Notes under the pieces: model-generated
What the model was told of the DNA's origin: nothing
What the model saw: only the letters and a program-made list of their open reading frames with translations
Databases searched by the model: none
Assembly: GCF_021134715.1 (NCBI RefSeq)
Contig: NC_060025.1
Span: 9,486,001 to 9,550,000, forward strand
DNA: 64,000 bases
Direction of reading: 5' to 3'
Origin: Daphnia pulex
Lineage: Eukaryota > Arthropoda > Branchiopoda > Diplostraca > Daphniidae
Shown: positions 41,779-54,000 of the stretch, piece after piece
Position numbering within the stretch: position 1 is the stretch's first letter
Layout of the letters: every line of letters starts with the position of its first letter
Made by a program: the position numbers and the translations under genes

Positions 41779-43602
41779 CTATTTATTGGCACCTATTTTA
41801 AAATAAATGTTTTAAACAATTCAGACGTTAAATAACGAAGTGTAGTTCAACTTACGGTATCCAGCAGCAGACAGGAATCCATCCACTACGGAATTGCGAC
41901 TATCCGGAATGCCAGAAGATTCTGGCGAATGAAGTTCTTTGAGTTTCTCCATCATTTTGTCTCCAGAAAAGATGGTAAAGTTGGGAACGACATCGTAAAA
42001 GGAATCATTCGAAGCAGCATCCATTTCAAGTCCATGAGACATGTAAATCACGTCAGCAGGTTTAATTCCGCCCCTCTCCAAATTTCTCAGATTAGCAGCC
42101 TATATAAACGATTATTAACATTTAGGATTAAGATCACGAATTAAAAATTGTTTATAAATGATGCCTACATAATTCGACATGCTGCCATTTAGATCCAGAG
42201 GGCAATTAACCATGTAGCCTACTTTCGCGTTGCCGATGAAATGATACATGAAAAGAAGATCGACATGGCTCGCTGGGAAATCGATAAAGTCATCGGCTGA
42301 ACTGTCGTCTGATGTCATGTCACTTTCAAGACTGGAGATCGGTTCATCAGCGGCGCATTCCTGAATAAGATGGATTTCGTATTGCAGACCGCTCAAATCG
42401 TAGAGAAATTTTCTGATGGCCCTGTTATAACAATTACATTTATTATTGGTTTATTAAAATTATGTAATGTGAGAACTTACGGGACATTTTCCAAAAAAGA
42501 ATTCCGCAATTTATCAAAATAACCGCTTGGAATGTTTCTGCCATTAGGGGATCTAGTTATCAGTACAACTAGAAACAAGTTGGCGAACGAGAAAATGGGG
42601 TGGAGGCGAGGCATTTTCCAGTTACCACGAACAACCCTTGGATTCAACAACTTACGGAGGCCAAAGTCATAATCATCGTCATCATCATCGTCATCATCAT
42701 CGTCATCATCCACTTTTTGTTCTCCATCAACTGGGTAGAGAGAGCGCGTTAGACTTTCTGGGAGTCTTGAGATTGGGGCAGTAGATGATCCTGTGATTTC
42801 AGTCACTTAATGTTTTAAATAGACAAATAGAAACAAAAACATTATTAGGTTTACCATACATAATATCTGTTGCTATACCAATAAAAATTTCATAAATAGC
42901 TCTAACTTAGCAGATGTTTTTCAGCCTTAAATTTTGCTAAGAAGCAGGTTATAAACATTTTGAACGCCGGGAAAGAAGTTATTTGAACTAAAATAAAGAA
43001 AATAAAATGCCCTCAGCTAAACGAGTAAAAATGGTGGTGTGGTGGGAGGCATTTTATCATCGGAAAACCCATTTCGATGGAAAGTTCTAAAACGTGTGTC
43101 GATAACTCCCAATAATGCCAGGCATTCCAAATGTGCAACATGCTCCATGTAAATGATTGCATACAAACTACTAAAATCGAAAAAATAACTTACAGGCACG
43201 GTAGACGGCTAAGGTCATTTCGTGGAGGGTCTTACAGCCGGCCTCCTCTAATGCGGCATTCATGAAATCGGTTCCGGTCCAATGACTTGGGCAAGGCTCT
43301 TTTTTCTCTTTCATTTTCTTTAACAAGAATTCTTTAGTAATTTTACTCATGTTGGACACCCAGAATTGCCAACTTGACTTGTATGAAGCAGGACTGAAAT
43401 AATTTCGCGACTGCTCTATCTCGTGACGAAAAACACTTTGACCGAAATGTCCCCGGATACAGTGATACACCAATACCATGCTCTCACAACTCTGCCTGAG
43501 GCAAACACGTGGTTCATTTTCTTGACCATTGGCGCCGAAATCATGCTGGCGGGAAATCTTAACAACATCATAACTCTGGTGGGCTTGACATAATTTATTC
43601 AT
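41779..43602 (-). CDS. Uncharacterised 414-aa protein with poly-Asp tract
   Basis: Exons, minus strand: 43194-43602, 42481-42805, 42169-42421, 41856-42099 and 41779-41792. Phases agree (1245 nt). An acceptor at about 43632 upstream indicates a further 5' UTR exon. The N-terminal domain has a central KITKEFLLKKMKEKKEPCPSH stretch. The middle exon holds an acidic Asp run coded by a GAT/GAC microsatellite (plus 42663-42713), then a hydrophobic segment (SFANLFLVVLIT) that could cross a membrane or form a core. The C-terminal half includes HVDLLFMYHFIGNAKVGY and DVIYMSHGLEMD. No signal peptide was seen and no family recognised. The last exon is only 14 nt, so the extreme C-terminus is less certain. 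Confidence 0.65.
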
Positions 43603-43632
43603 TTTAAGCGAATTACAAGAAGCAATAATTTC

Positions 43633-44269
43633 TAAATAATAAAACATACATGTGAGGATCAAGTGCCATTTATATCAGAAGCAATTTTAATAAATTTGAT
43701 CGATTTTTCCCCCTCCTTCCCGCCACAAAACTTTCTGACTCCTCCCTCAAAAGGATTACTTTCAATAAATTCTGCCTTTTCTCTCTTTTAATCTTAGTAT
43801 GTAAAGCAGTTTTTTATTGTAAGGTCACTTGGCGATTTTATATAAAAAGTAAAAAGATAGCAAGGTATTTTTTCATAGAGGCGGGGACCCGGAAAGTGTA
43901 GCTGTTTTTTGGCGGGATTATCTAGACTGTTCAGCGTGTTGCTATGCACAGGTTCACGATGTACAAACTTGCAGATTGACTCAATCGAATAAATAAAATA
44001 ATACAGTTAGATTTTCTTCCAGCCCTTAAATTTGTCCCGAAAAAAAAAAACATGCTATTTAACTCAAATGTATTATATTTAGATTTATAATAGATAGGCC
44101 ATTGCTAAAGTAAAACAAATGAATAATCGATTATCACTTGTTTTTTTTTTTTGTTTTCTTCATTGACAGAAGCAGACAGAAAAACACAGAAGCAGTTGAT
44201 GGCTCATGCCAAACGGTCGTTTTATTGTTTTATTTTTTGCTCATTTTATCTACAGTCATCGGTACAGCC
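43633..44269. other. Divergent spacer
   Basis: Lies between a minus-strand gene and a plus-strand locus. AT-rich, with T-runs near 44141-44151. It should contain both promoters; no clear core element was picked out. Confidence 0.4.
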
Positions 44270-46614
44270 ATGTCTGCCACGCGTCTGACATCCGGGAGCC
44301 AACAAAATCTCAACGTGTCGGTTACTTCCAGTGCTTCTACAAAAGGTATCATTGATTGTTTTGAAAAATGCCTGTCACGCCACGGAAGGTCGGCATGAAA
44401 TATTTCGTCGTCTCACAACTTGTCAAATTTTGTAGACGGTGAGACGACGGCACCGCCTCATTTGTCGAGTCAAAACATTCGAAGTGTCGATCGTAATTCA
44501 CCTCGGGTGCCATCGTTTCTGTTCGCCCGCCAACAAGGTACCCAGGTGAGTAGCTGATCTTGTCCCAGTGCGATGGAACATATTCCCGACTCTGACGACA
44601 TGCGCCATTTGGTGTGACAGAGTCGGGAGTGTTGAGATCGTGGATTTTAATTTCCCCATCCATGGATCCGCTGATGATGGAATCACCTGGAACATCGCAG
44701 TAGTCCTTCATCTCCCCAGTAACATTCTAAACAGGTTCGTTAGTTGATTTCAATTTGTGTTAGCAGAACCAAACGCAAGGTCGATCTAAAGTAATTTGCT
44801 TCTTCTTTTGTGTTTTTATGTTGGGGTCTTTGACGTGATGCAGGTTGATTGCATGTCGTTCAGAAACAAATATGCAGTTGGCTCAGCATCTTTTGTCGCC
44901 CATGTCACATCGTGCCGGATGTCATTACTACTCTGAGCAACAGGACAGCCCCTGACAAAGCACGCCAATTCTCAAGTTTGGCAATAAAGTTGTGAAAGCA
45001 AAACCTATGGCCTCTTCTGCTTGTGGTACGACTCCTATTTAAATCCAAATTTAAAATCCCCACTTCACCCCATCGAGTGATGCCAGTCCTGCAACCTTTT
45101 AGAGAACATGGTAAATTTGTCTGTTGAATACTGTTACCTTTTTCTTTTAATTGGGTTTTATTTTTAAGTTGATTTAATTTATTACCTTTTAAATTTATTG
45201 GATGTTGCAATCAAACAGGTAACCAGAGCATTCACTGGGCTCCATCAGACGATTTCCTGGTGGCCTTAAGAGATGGAGTTTTATTGGAACTTTTATTATC
45301 GAGTCAACGAGGACTACAAGAAAATTGAGATTTGGAACAACGACTTCGACATGGGAGACCCCGGAGACCCATTCCGTCATGTTATCTGGAATAGCACAGG
45401 TAAATATGTTTTTATCCAAGTTTCTCACAATTTCTAATGCAAATTTTTTCGATGTTCCAGGTGATTCCATCATCAGAGGATCTATGGGTGGTGAAATGCA
45501 AAACTACGATCTCAACACTCCCGACTCTGTCACATCGAATGGCGCATGTCGTCAGAGTCGGGAATATATTTCATCGCAATGGGACAAGATCATCTACTTA
45601 CCTGGTAACTTATTTCTTTTTTTTTTTTGATGGGCTAATCTTCGAGAAATTTTTTTTTAAATTCTGATTCTCTCCTTTTTTAGTGCCGCCTCAACTGAAG
45701 GGTTCGGGGTTTACGACCTCCGCCAAACGGGTGGGTCCACTAAACCCACTTTATCATTGCATCAGAATCTCGCCGCTTATAGCCTCTCCAACTCCTCAAT
45801 TAACGGTAATTAATATTTTCAGAAACCCCCGGAGACGAAAATCCCGTCAGAGTAACTATATATATTTGGAATCAATATTTGAAGTGTTTGTTAATATATT
45901 TATATTGTAGGTCATGAACTGGTGTCCCTGGAAACCCAATGTTCTTTTTACCAGCACAAGTTATCCAGAGTCGAGCATCCGCCTTCACAGTATGGTTATT
46001 TAATTGTGCTGCTTTTTTTATTTCTTTTATTTGATTTTTGGGTCGACTGACGCTTGAAATTATTTAACAGATGCAACGACGGGTGGCTTGATTGACGACT
46101 TTGAATGCACATCAGGAGTTTTGGGGATCCAATTCAACGTCGAGCTGGAACAAGTTGCCACTTCACATAATGATTTTTCAAGAGCAGATGCTACGAGACA
46201 TGTGGGGTGACTTTCTAAAGCAATCAAATTAAAAAGCCAAGACACTGATTAACTTTTTTTCGTGACAGATTCATGGTGAAGAAAGCACCGTTCAGCTCTG
46301 GGAATTTACTTCTAACAAATTGAATCCCATCCAATAAATAAGCTGTAAGATGATAATTACCTAATCTACTTTGATATTTCTAATCTAAATTGAGTCTTCT
46401 TTCTTTCTCTGAAATATTATTAGATCACAAACAAGGCATCATTAGCATGGTTGCTTCCGTCAATAGTCAATTGCACACCTTGTGCAGTGATGGCCAACTG
46501 TGTTTATGGCACTGGAACGCAACAAACAAATCCGCCCCTCGTTCAAATGCAAACAATGAGGCGGGGTTCCAGACTGGTCGTAGTCAATTGGATGCATTTA
46601 TCGTTATCCGCTAG
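44270..46614 (+). pseudogene. Decaying CDC20/Fizzy-like WD40 gene (APC/C activator family)
   Basis: Exon-like blocks: 44270-44345, 44436-44545, about 44844-44905, 45219-45399, 45461-45604, 45684-45805, 45911-45989, 46071-46201, 46269-46337 and 46424-46614. Blades resemble CDC20: VMNWCPWKPNVLF, STVQLWEF, CSDGQLCLWHW, GFGVYDLRQ. At least two lesions are visible. One extra T in the block at about 45273 (VALRDGV then YWNFYY in another frame) breaks blade 1. A TAA at 46335-46337 ends the frame before the last blade, with no donor to skip it. The phase between 45604 and 45684 is also awkward. An inverted copy of the blade-2 exon sits in its second intron. A divergent but live gene with sequencing errors is the alternative. 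Confidence 0.5.
44545..44697 (-). repeat. Inverted partial copy of the WD40 blade-2 exon
   Basis: The reverse complement matches 45450-45604 closely across the acceptor, the exon and the donor. Shared segments include ACTCCCGACTCTGTCACA and GGCGCATGTCGTCAGAGTCG. Arms of about 150 bp are separated by about 750 bp. On its own strand the copy still reads through as SMDGEIKIHDLNTP. Confidence 0.85.
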
Positions 46615-47029
46615 TCATAGATTTTCAATTCCCCAAAAATATTTTAATGAATTTCAATAGTTTGATTGGGTCCTGATTGGGTCATTTTTAAAAAGATGTT
46701 TTATTGTAAATTAAAAAAAAAAAAAACACTGAGGTAGTGATTAAACAAAATAATTTATTCAAGTTTACTAGGCAAGAAGAGTCGAAGTAGGTAATAGTTA
46801 AACTGATGAATATGCGGAGCGACTCGTTCCGGATGCGTTAGGTGGACACGATGGTTCCCTTCTACATCGGCAACGGATATTGGCAACCAAAGCAATGGAA
46901 ATTCTCCAAAAAGTCCTCAGAAAGAATGAGTGTGTGGAATAAGATTTGCATATTAAAAACTCGTACGTAGGCGTCTTCGGTCTTCGGCATCTGCTTTCTT
47001 TTTCCACGGATTAGTAGGACGTCTGCTGC
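46615..47029. other. Spacer
   Basis: About 400 bases including A-runs near 46711-46726. No gene was recognised. Confidence 0.45.
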
Positions 47030-47332
47030 CCAGTATTTATTTATTTATCTTCCGCTAGATGGCAGCCAATTCCCAATATTTTCTTTTTAAAATAAGGGGG
47101 TGATTCTGCAATCCTTTCTGTAGAGAGTGTAGTTAGTGTTTTGTGTTTAGTCTGTTAATAAGCAGTGCAGTCAAGCAAAAGACGCTTAATTAACTGGTAC
47201 GGGCACTTGATCATATTCGTGACCATATTTCAAACTAAACTGTGCTTGATGGTTGTTGAGAAACTCTGTAATGAATGATGGCCCTTGACTAAATTGGATT
47301 CTTTGAACAAATATTGTTAGTAGGAATGGAAT
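47030..47332 (+). repeat. Direct repeat, copy 1 (about 300 bp)
   Basis: Aligns along its whole length with 50454-50787, with small indels. Shared blocks include TATCTTCCGCTAGATGGC, CCAATTCCCAATATTTT and GCAGTGCAGTCAAGCA. It leads directly into a CDC20-like exon fragment. Confidence 0.85.
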
Positions 47333-47690
47333 CGCCATCGGCCAATTTCGTGTTGGCCTTAGAAGATGCCGTTTACGTATGTCCAATCAACAACTCTAAC
47401 GCAACTGAAATTTGCAACAACGACGTCGACATGGGAGACCCATTCCGTCTTGTTATCTTGAATAGCACAGGTAAATTTGTTTGCTTTTATCTAAGTTTCG
47501 CACAATTCCTAATGAAAAATTTGTCGATGTTCTAGGTGATTCGATCATCTGCGGATCACTGGGCGGTGAAATTCAAATCGTTTGCAGCCTTCCGAATTCG
47601 ATCGATCGCACTGGAACAAGATCAACTACTACAGACCTGGTAACTGTTTCTTTTTTAAAATTCCGGGTCGTAAAATTATTTAGTATATGA
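47327..47690 (+). pseudogene. Truncated second copy of the CDC20-like blades 1-2
   Basis: The block 47327-47470 reads ANFVLALEDAVYVCP and then NNDVDMGDPFRLVILNSTG, ending at a donor. The block from 47536 starts GDSIICGSLGGEIQI and then loses homology, with a deletion relative to 45461-45604. Both introns are conserved in position with the larger copy. It has no downstream blades and so is a partial duplicate. Confidence 0.6.
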
Positions 47691-47997
47691 GTGGTAAGCT
47701 ACGAGATTATCGGGTCAGGTGTGCAATTCTAACCGAGCAATCTGAATAAGGCGCTAGTTTTTTAAGTGGACTTTTCACTCGTTATAAGATATCAATCGTG
47801 AAAAATAATGTTCACAAAAGTTGACACAGTCAAATAACCGTACCGCAATGGGCTTTCTAAACGTATACCATTTGTTATCTAAATCAGATAATGGGGAATC
47901 CCAAATGTGTTATGCATTCTACTCTATGTATTACTATTACATTTAAACAACCCAAATTAATTTTTTGCTATTACAAGTTTTCTTCGATGCAGAAAAT

Positions 47998-50072
47998 TTA
48001 AAGTGACGCAACAATTTCCTCTTCTACTAACCATCCAGTGAAATGAGTGGATTTGGAAGCGTCGTCCATCAGACACACTTCACTTGATATGCCATCAGCC
48101 TCAGATATTTGCATCCAGACTTGGTCTCCCATGTTCAATTTCAGCGACGAGTGGAGAATCAACGGGGAATATTGACCATTAACGGTGTTGGATTCATCAA
48201 CCTGCGCCCTTCCAATTCGATTGCCATTTAAATATAGCAAAATGTCTAAATACAATCGGGTTGCAGAAGATTGCGGAAAATGTGCCAGTGCAGTAAATGC
48301 GAAGTAATAAGTTCCCTTGACAGGAGCCGTGAATTTTCCAGTTATTATATTCATGGCATTTCCGACGTTGAGTCTTTCTACCTCGAACGGAATGGGAGTA
48401 TTAGGTGTACAGAGGGAAACCGTCTTTTGGACATAGAAGTGTGCTGGGAAAGATTTAATGTCAGAATATCCTATCCATTTTTGAAAACCTGCAGAAGATA
48501 GATTGGTAATAAATTTAACTCTGTTTTTTAAATTAAAATATAGCATTGAAAACAGCACCTTCTTCCTCGACGAGTTTATTAAAATCGCAATAAACGGTTT
48601 CTATCATTGCAGCCCCCTTGATGGAATACAACCCGCTCAGGTAGTAGCCAAGAAGCCACAAATCTTTACATGACGTCGGAATTCCCATAACGGCAGCCAC
48701 ACTCCCTGAGCATTCCAAGTTGCCAAGCGTATGGACACCGGATGAAGTTTCCAGTTGAGTCCGACCAAAGTTCAAACGAGTGATGGGAAGAAGTTCCTTA
48801 TTGGTAATGACACCTAAACAAATGGCAAATGAAAGAATCAATCGTTTTCGTATAACGAAAGAAGTAGCTATAAAAAGAGAAACGTGGAATATTTATGACG
48901 CTAAAAATTATTGCTGGTGGAGAATGGTCTTTAAATTTAACTAACAAAAAGTAAACAAATAAACAGGACAATTGTCTACCATCATCAACTAACTGCGCTG
49001 AAGCGATCGCATCGCAGTTGCATTTGGCGTAGGCGTCGACGCAATTTCCGCTGATTCCGCACTGACAGGTGTGAATTCCAGCGTCGTTATTTCCGGCCCA
49101 GAAATATTGCGCATTTCCATCCCTGTCGTTCCACCAGCCATAGGCGACATTATTAAGCTCGAGTGGAGCGTAAAAACAATCGTACTGTGATAATAATGGC
49201 AAATTAATTAATTAAATTTCATCTATTTTAGACATTTAAAAAACCCAAACCAACTTTGATGGACTGTTGACATCTCGCCGATAAATCTGCTAAAGCTTTC
49301 ATTTGTCCATAGGTCGCGTTATATTTGATGACTCTTGAATAGCATCCAGGATCAGCGCAATGTCCGACATCCATAGGTGATTCGCTGTCGTGCAGAATGG
49401 CAGTCGATCCTAAATTAGAATTTAGCGACATTTTCTTTTCATTTTAAAAATGCAGTTATGTTACACCTGTTGTCATATTGCAGTAGACGGTGATAGGACT
49501 GTCTCCTCCATCGCCGTCCGGATCGATCCAATGTATTCCGGATGACAGAACGGGGTTAGTTGAACGAAGTTCTAGACATGTTCTTGGAGTACTGCTCTTT
49601 CCAGGTTTTCCAGCAGTTGGCGACGGGCGGTTATTTTGCAGTGAAGTTTCGAAATATTCTTGCTGATTGAGTTTGGCCTTTAGTTGATTCACGTCTGATT
49701 GCAACGCTTCTTTTATTTCATTCTGAAAAAAATCAAAACATTGATTCAGAAACGTGAAAGTACCATGATTTTGAGAGAAATTATTAAATTTACATTTTCT
49801 TTAAGTTGAACTTCCAGTCCAATAACTTTGTCCTCAAGTTGAATCACTTTTGACTCCAATTTTTCAACAACTCCTTTGATGTCAACCTAACATCAAAGCA
49901 ATGAAACAAATAACATGTTCAGATCAAAAATAGTTTAAAAGAACAGAGAAATTACATAATTTTTCATTAGCTGCTGTAGAAATTGTTCCTCTGGAGAAGA
50001 TACAGCGCAGTTCGAGAGTATCGCCAAATAGCCCAAAAACAATAAAACGTGAACGTGAGGACGAAATGCCAT
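47998..50072 (-). CDS. Secreted coiled-coil protein with Caspr/fibrinogen-like and C1q domains
   Basis: Exons, minus strand: 49956-50072, 49794-49886, 49467-49722, 49255-49409, 48980-49184, 48559-48813 and 47998-48488. The total is 1572 nt, or 523 aa. A signal peptide (MAFRPHVHVLLFLGYLAILS, then NCA) is followed by a short coiled coil (about 40-85). Next come CLELRSTNP and GIHWIDPDGDGGDSPITVYCNM, a fibrinogen-like start, then a neurexin-IV/Caspr-like cysteine module (GWWNDRDGNAQYFWAGN, CQCG, CNCDA). A conserved ECSGS...PTSCKDL...ETVYCDF block precedes the C-terminal C1q domain (FTAPVKGTYYFAFTA through FTGWLVEE). C1q-family proteins trimerise and bind ligands outside cells. A recognition or matrix role is inferred. 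No lesions were seen. Confidence 0.85.
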
Positions 50073-51095
50073 TTTTTCCAAAATGCACTTTATAAATTCG
50101 ATAGTTCTCGGATTGCGTTCTGTCTTTATACCATGCGATATCGCTGTATTTATAGAAGGATGTGAATGTAGTAAATAGGTCTCATATCGGTTGGTGATTT
50201 ACTGATTTGACGATAGTTTTTTATTGGTTTTGGCTGGTTTTTACGTATTGGGAATAATGGGTACGATTTGTGGATAGTCGTGGGCACCGGGTTTTAGTTT
50301 GTAGAGCTGTCTGTTGGCTTCGCAATATCTAGGACGATCTAGAAGGAAAAACCCAAACTGATAAGATGTTCGAAGTTATAATGTTTCTATTAGTTTAAAG
50401 TTGTTTTCTTTCTTAAAAAACATCAAAAGTCAGACGAGTGAAGAGTCTCAAGACCAGTATTTATCTTAGTTATCTATTTATCTTCCGCTAGATGGCGGCC
50501 AATTCCCAATATTTTCCTTTTTAAAATAAGGGGATGGGTGTAATTCTGCAATCATTTCTGTAGAGTGTAGTGTAGTTAGTGTTTAGTTTGTTAACAAGCA
50601 GTGCAGTCAAGCATATGCAGTGAACAAAAGAAGTTTAACTAACTGGCACGGGCACTTATTGATTCATATTCGTGACCATTTTTCTAACTTAACTGTACTT
50701 GATGGTTGTTGAGAAACTGGAAAGAATGATGGCCCTTGACTAATTGGATTCCTTGAAATATTGTTAGTAGGAAACTAGGAATGGAATGTTAAGGCATTTG
50801 AAAATTGCAATTCTGATATTTTTCTCAACTTGTTCATTTAGGATATTTCTATTACTGTTATTGGGTATCAAAGGCGGTATGACAAGTTCTTATACCACGG
50901 TAATGCACTAAGCAGTGATCTTCTTCTTTCGTTTTAATATCCTACGTTTCACATCATTTTTTATTATTGATAACTACTTTAAGCTTAATATTCTGCTTGT
51001 GTTGTCACCTATACATTAAGAATTACATGTTAAATCAGCCAACGAAATTCTTCAGGGCTAATTTAAACTTTTATTTCTTTGCAGAAAACCCAATC
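50073..51095. other. Promoter-side spacer between the C1q gene and Dicer, containing repeat copy 2
   Basis: A divergent intergenic region. It holds the second copy of the 300-bp repeat (50454-50787) and, at the right end, the 5' leader of Dicer. An acceptor at 51081-51084 shows that at least one 5' UTR exon lies upstream. Confidence 0.5.
50454..50787 (+). repeat. Direct repeat, copy 2
   Basis: Second copy of the 47030-47332 sequence, with a few insertions. Both copies end near TAGGAATGGAAT. The two copies flank the whole C1q-domain gene. Confidence 0.85.
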
Positions 51096-54000
51096 ATGGA
51101 ATCTCCAAGCAAATCATGTAATGTTGATACTGAGTTCACTCCAAGGGATTATCAGGTAATGATGTTACAATATGTTTATTTGGAGCATAACAAAATAGCT
51201 TGTATCGAATTTCACAGATTGAACTGTTCCAAGCAGCGTTGGATGAAAACATAATTGTTTACCTACCAACTGGTTCAGGAAAGACATTCATTGCAGCCCT
51301 TCTGATCAAGGAAAAATCTCATGAAGTCACAAAACCGTTGGATTCAGGAGGGAAAAGGACAGTTTTCCTTGTACCCACCGTTGTGTTGGCTATTCAACAG
51401 GCCGCCTACTTGCGTACGTCCTAGTATAGATATTGATTGTTCGTATCCTCTTACTGTACGGATTTCCCATTTAGGACGCCACACCTATTTGAAAGTTAAA
51501 GAATTTTACGGGAGTATGGGAGTTGACATCTGGGAAAAAGACAGGTACGTTTAGTCAACGAACTTTTTAAGCACAATCGTTTGAGTTTTTAAATTTATTC
51601 ATTTGATTTATTTTTGTTGTTTTAGGTGGAATATTGAATTTGATTCCAACCATGTCCTGGTGATGACTGCTCAAATATTTGTGGACATCTTGAACCATGC
51701 CTTTTTCTCACCTCACCAGCTCAATTTACTGGTCTTCGACGAGTGTCATGCTGCTGTTAAGGATGCACCGATGAAGCAAGTTCTTTCGAAACTGAAAAAC
51801 TGCGAAGGTAAGAATATCTTGAATTAAATGTTAGCTATACACAATCGATCTAATAAACCATGTTCGTTTTCGTCGATAGTTTCCCAGCGTCCCAAAATTC
51901 TGGGATTGACTGCAGCTCTGTTTAGGATGAGATGCAAACCTGAGAAGGTGCCTGATCTAATCCAGCAACTCTCCGAAACAATGGGATGCGTAGTCAGGAT
52001 TCCCTCTGACGTAGAAACTGTCGCCCGGTATTTTAACATTTACACAAAAAAATCCGTGATATTATAATTCTAACATCCCTTTTTATTATTTTTAAGCTCT
52101 TCCACCAAACCGTGCGAAACCATCTTACAGTATGAAGACAAAAATTCCAATCCGAATCCAGATGCGGACGAATTAAGTCGGATTATTTCTGTAATGGTGT
52201 CTTCCCTTATGCAGCAACTTGAACAACAGTACGGCGAAGGCAATTCTAAAGATGGACCCGATGTTAACAAACAACCTGACAAAATTGATGTGTTGTTTGA
52301 TGCACTGAACGACATAGACTATCTTCTGAGCACAATAGGTGGGCCAACCTTTTTCTTGAGCGTTTACATTTTCTGTCTATTCATCAGTTTAATTGATTTT
52401 GGGTCTTTTTTTAGGACCGTACGGGGCTTTTCATTGTGCCCATGTCTACATTCGCATTTTGGAGCGTACCAAGAGTCGAGCCAAGACCGCTCAATTTCTG
52501 ACAGACCTAAACAGAGTTTCTGCTCTCTGTCAGGAAGTTCGGTAGCTGTTAATATAATATGGTTTATATAGCTTAGAAGCAAGTTTGTAATTAACCGAAT
52601 TTTATCATTAGGGAAGTTTGCACTCCTTATTTCGCCAAGTATTCACCGGTGGACCGACTTTTGCTCTTTGTTCAGCCGAGAGTGATTCGTTTATTAGAAA
52701 TATTACGAAATTTTAGTCCTGATCAAAGCTCAGATGAATTTAAAAAGTAAGTTATTATCTATATGATTATCATGATCTGAAATTAATTTAGCGAATATTG
52801 GTAGTGCGACCTTCAAGATGTGTGCTATCGTTTTCGTCGAGCGTCGTTCTATGGCTAATGTACTCTATCACTTCCTAAAGGTTTTAATTTTTTTAATTGT
52901 TGAATTGTTTGTCTTGAATCTAATTTCCAATTTGATTTAGGATATCACGAAACATGACACAACGTTAGAATTTCTGAAGCCATTGTTTACGATGGGCAAG
53001 GCAGCAGGTCGAAACTCATCCCTGAAAGAAAGTCAAATTCTCAACATGAAACAAAACGAAATTATGCATTATTTTCGTGAAGGTCTCTGCAACTTGCTAG
53101 TGGCCACTTCTGTCCTGGTAAATTTGTCAAAATTTATTTGATATTGGAGTTATAAAATGTGTTACGAATTATTTTGCAGGAAGAAGGCATTGATATTCCT
53201 GATTGCAATTTAATCATTCGATTTGATAGGATCAAAACTTATTGTGATTATGTTCAGACCAAAGGTACATTTAATTTTTGTTTTATGAGGCAAAGTGCAT
53301 ATGTTTACTTTTAGATTTGGTGCCATAACATTTCAGGTCGGGCTAGATCGAAGAAAGCCTTCTATTGCATATTAGTGAGTCGTGGTGAGACGGAAAGCTG
53401 CCTGGCAGATTTGGCCCAATTCCACAGCATTGAGCAGCAGCTTTTATCCACTGGAAACTTTGAAGACGAACGAGATAATGCTATTGACAACTTGTTTAGT
53501 CAAATCATCCCACCGTATGTTCCATTTGGAGAAGATGGGCCTCGAATTACCTTACCAAGCAGCATATCGCTCATCAACAGGTATAGTCTCGTATGAAATC
53601 CCACTTTTATCTTTCGTCAGATTTTTGCACCTTCTCATAAAAGAGAAATAACTTGATGATTTGTCTGTCTTAGGTACTGTGGTCAACTATCTTCTGATCC
53701 GGATGTTAGTTTGGCTCCACAACTGACTACTAAGAAAGTTGCAGAAAGCGACGTTGATCCCATCCAACTACAGAAAATCAAGGACATATTAAAGAAATTA
53801 CCGACTGATGCTTCCAAATATTCATCGATCAACAATTTATTTCAATGCCATCTATTTCTTCCGTTGAACTCTCCCTTGAGAGATGAGGTCATTGGAGATG
53901 TTATGCCCACAAAACGTCTAGCCAAACGAGCAGTTGCTTTAAAAGCATCCATCAAACTCCACGAACTGAAAGAGCTCGACGACAATCACCTTTTCCCAGT

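Noticed and set aside
52791-52804. Earlier acceptor (TTTAG before CGAATATTGG) for Dicer exon 9
   Set aside because: It gives an in-frame TAG at once; the next AG (52803-52804) keeps the frame and helicase homology.
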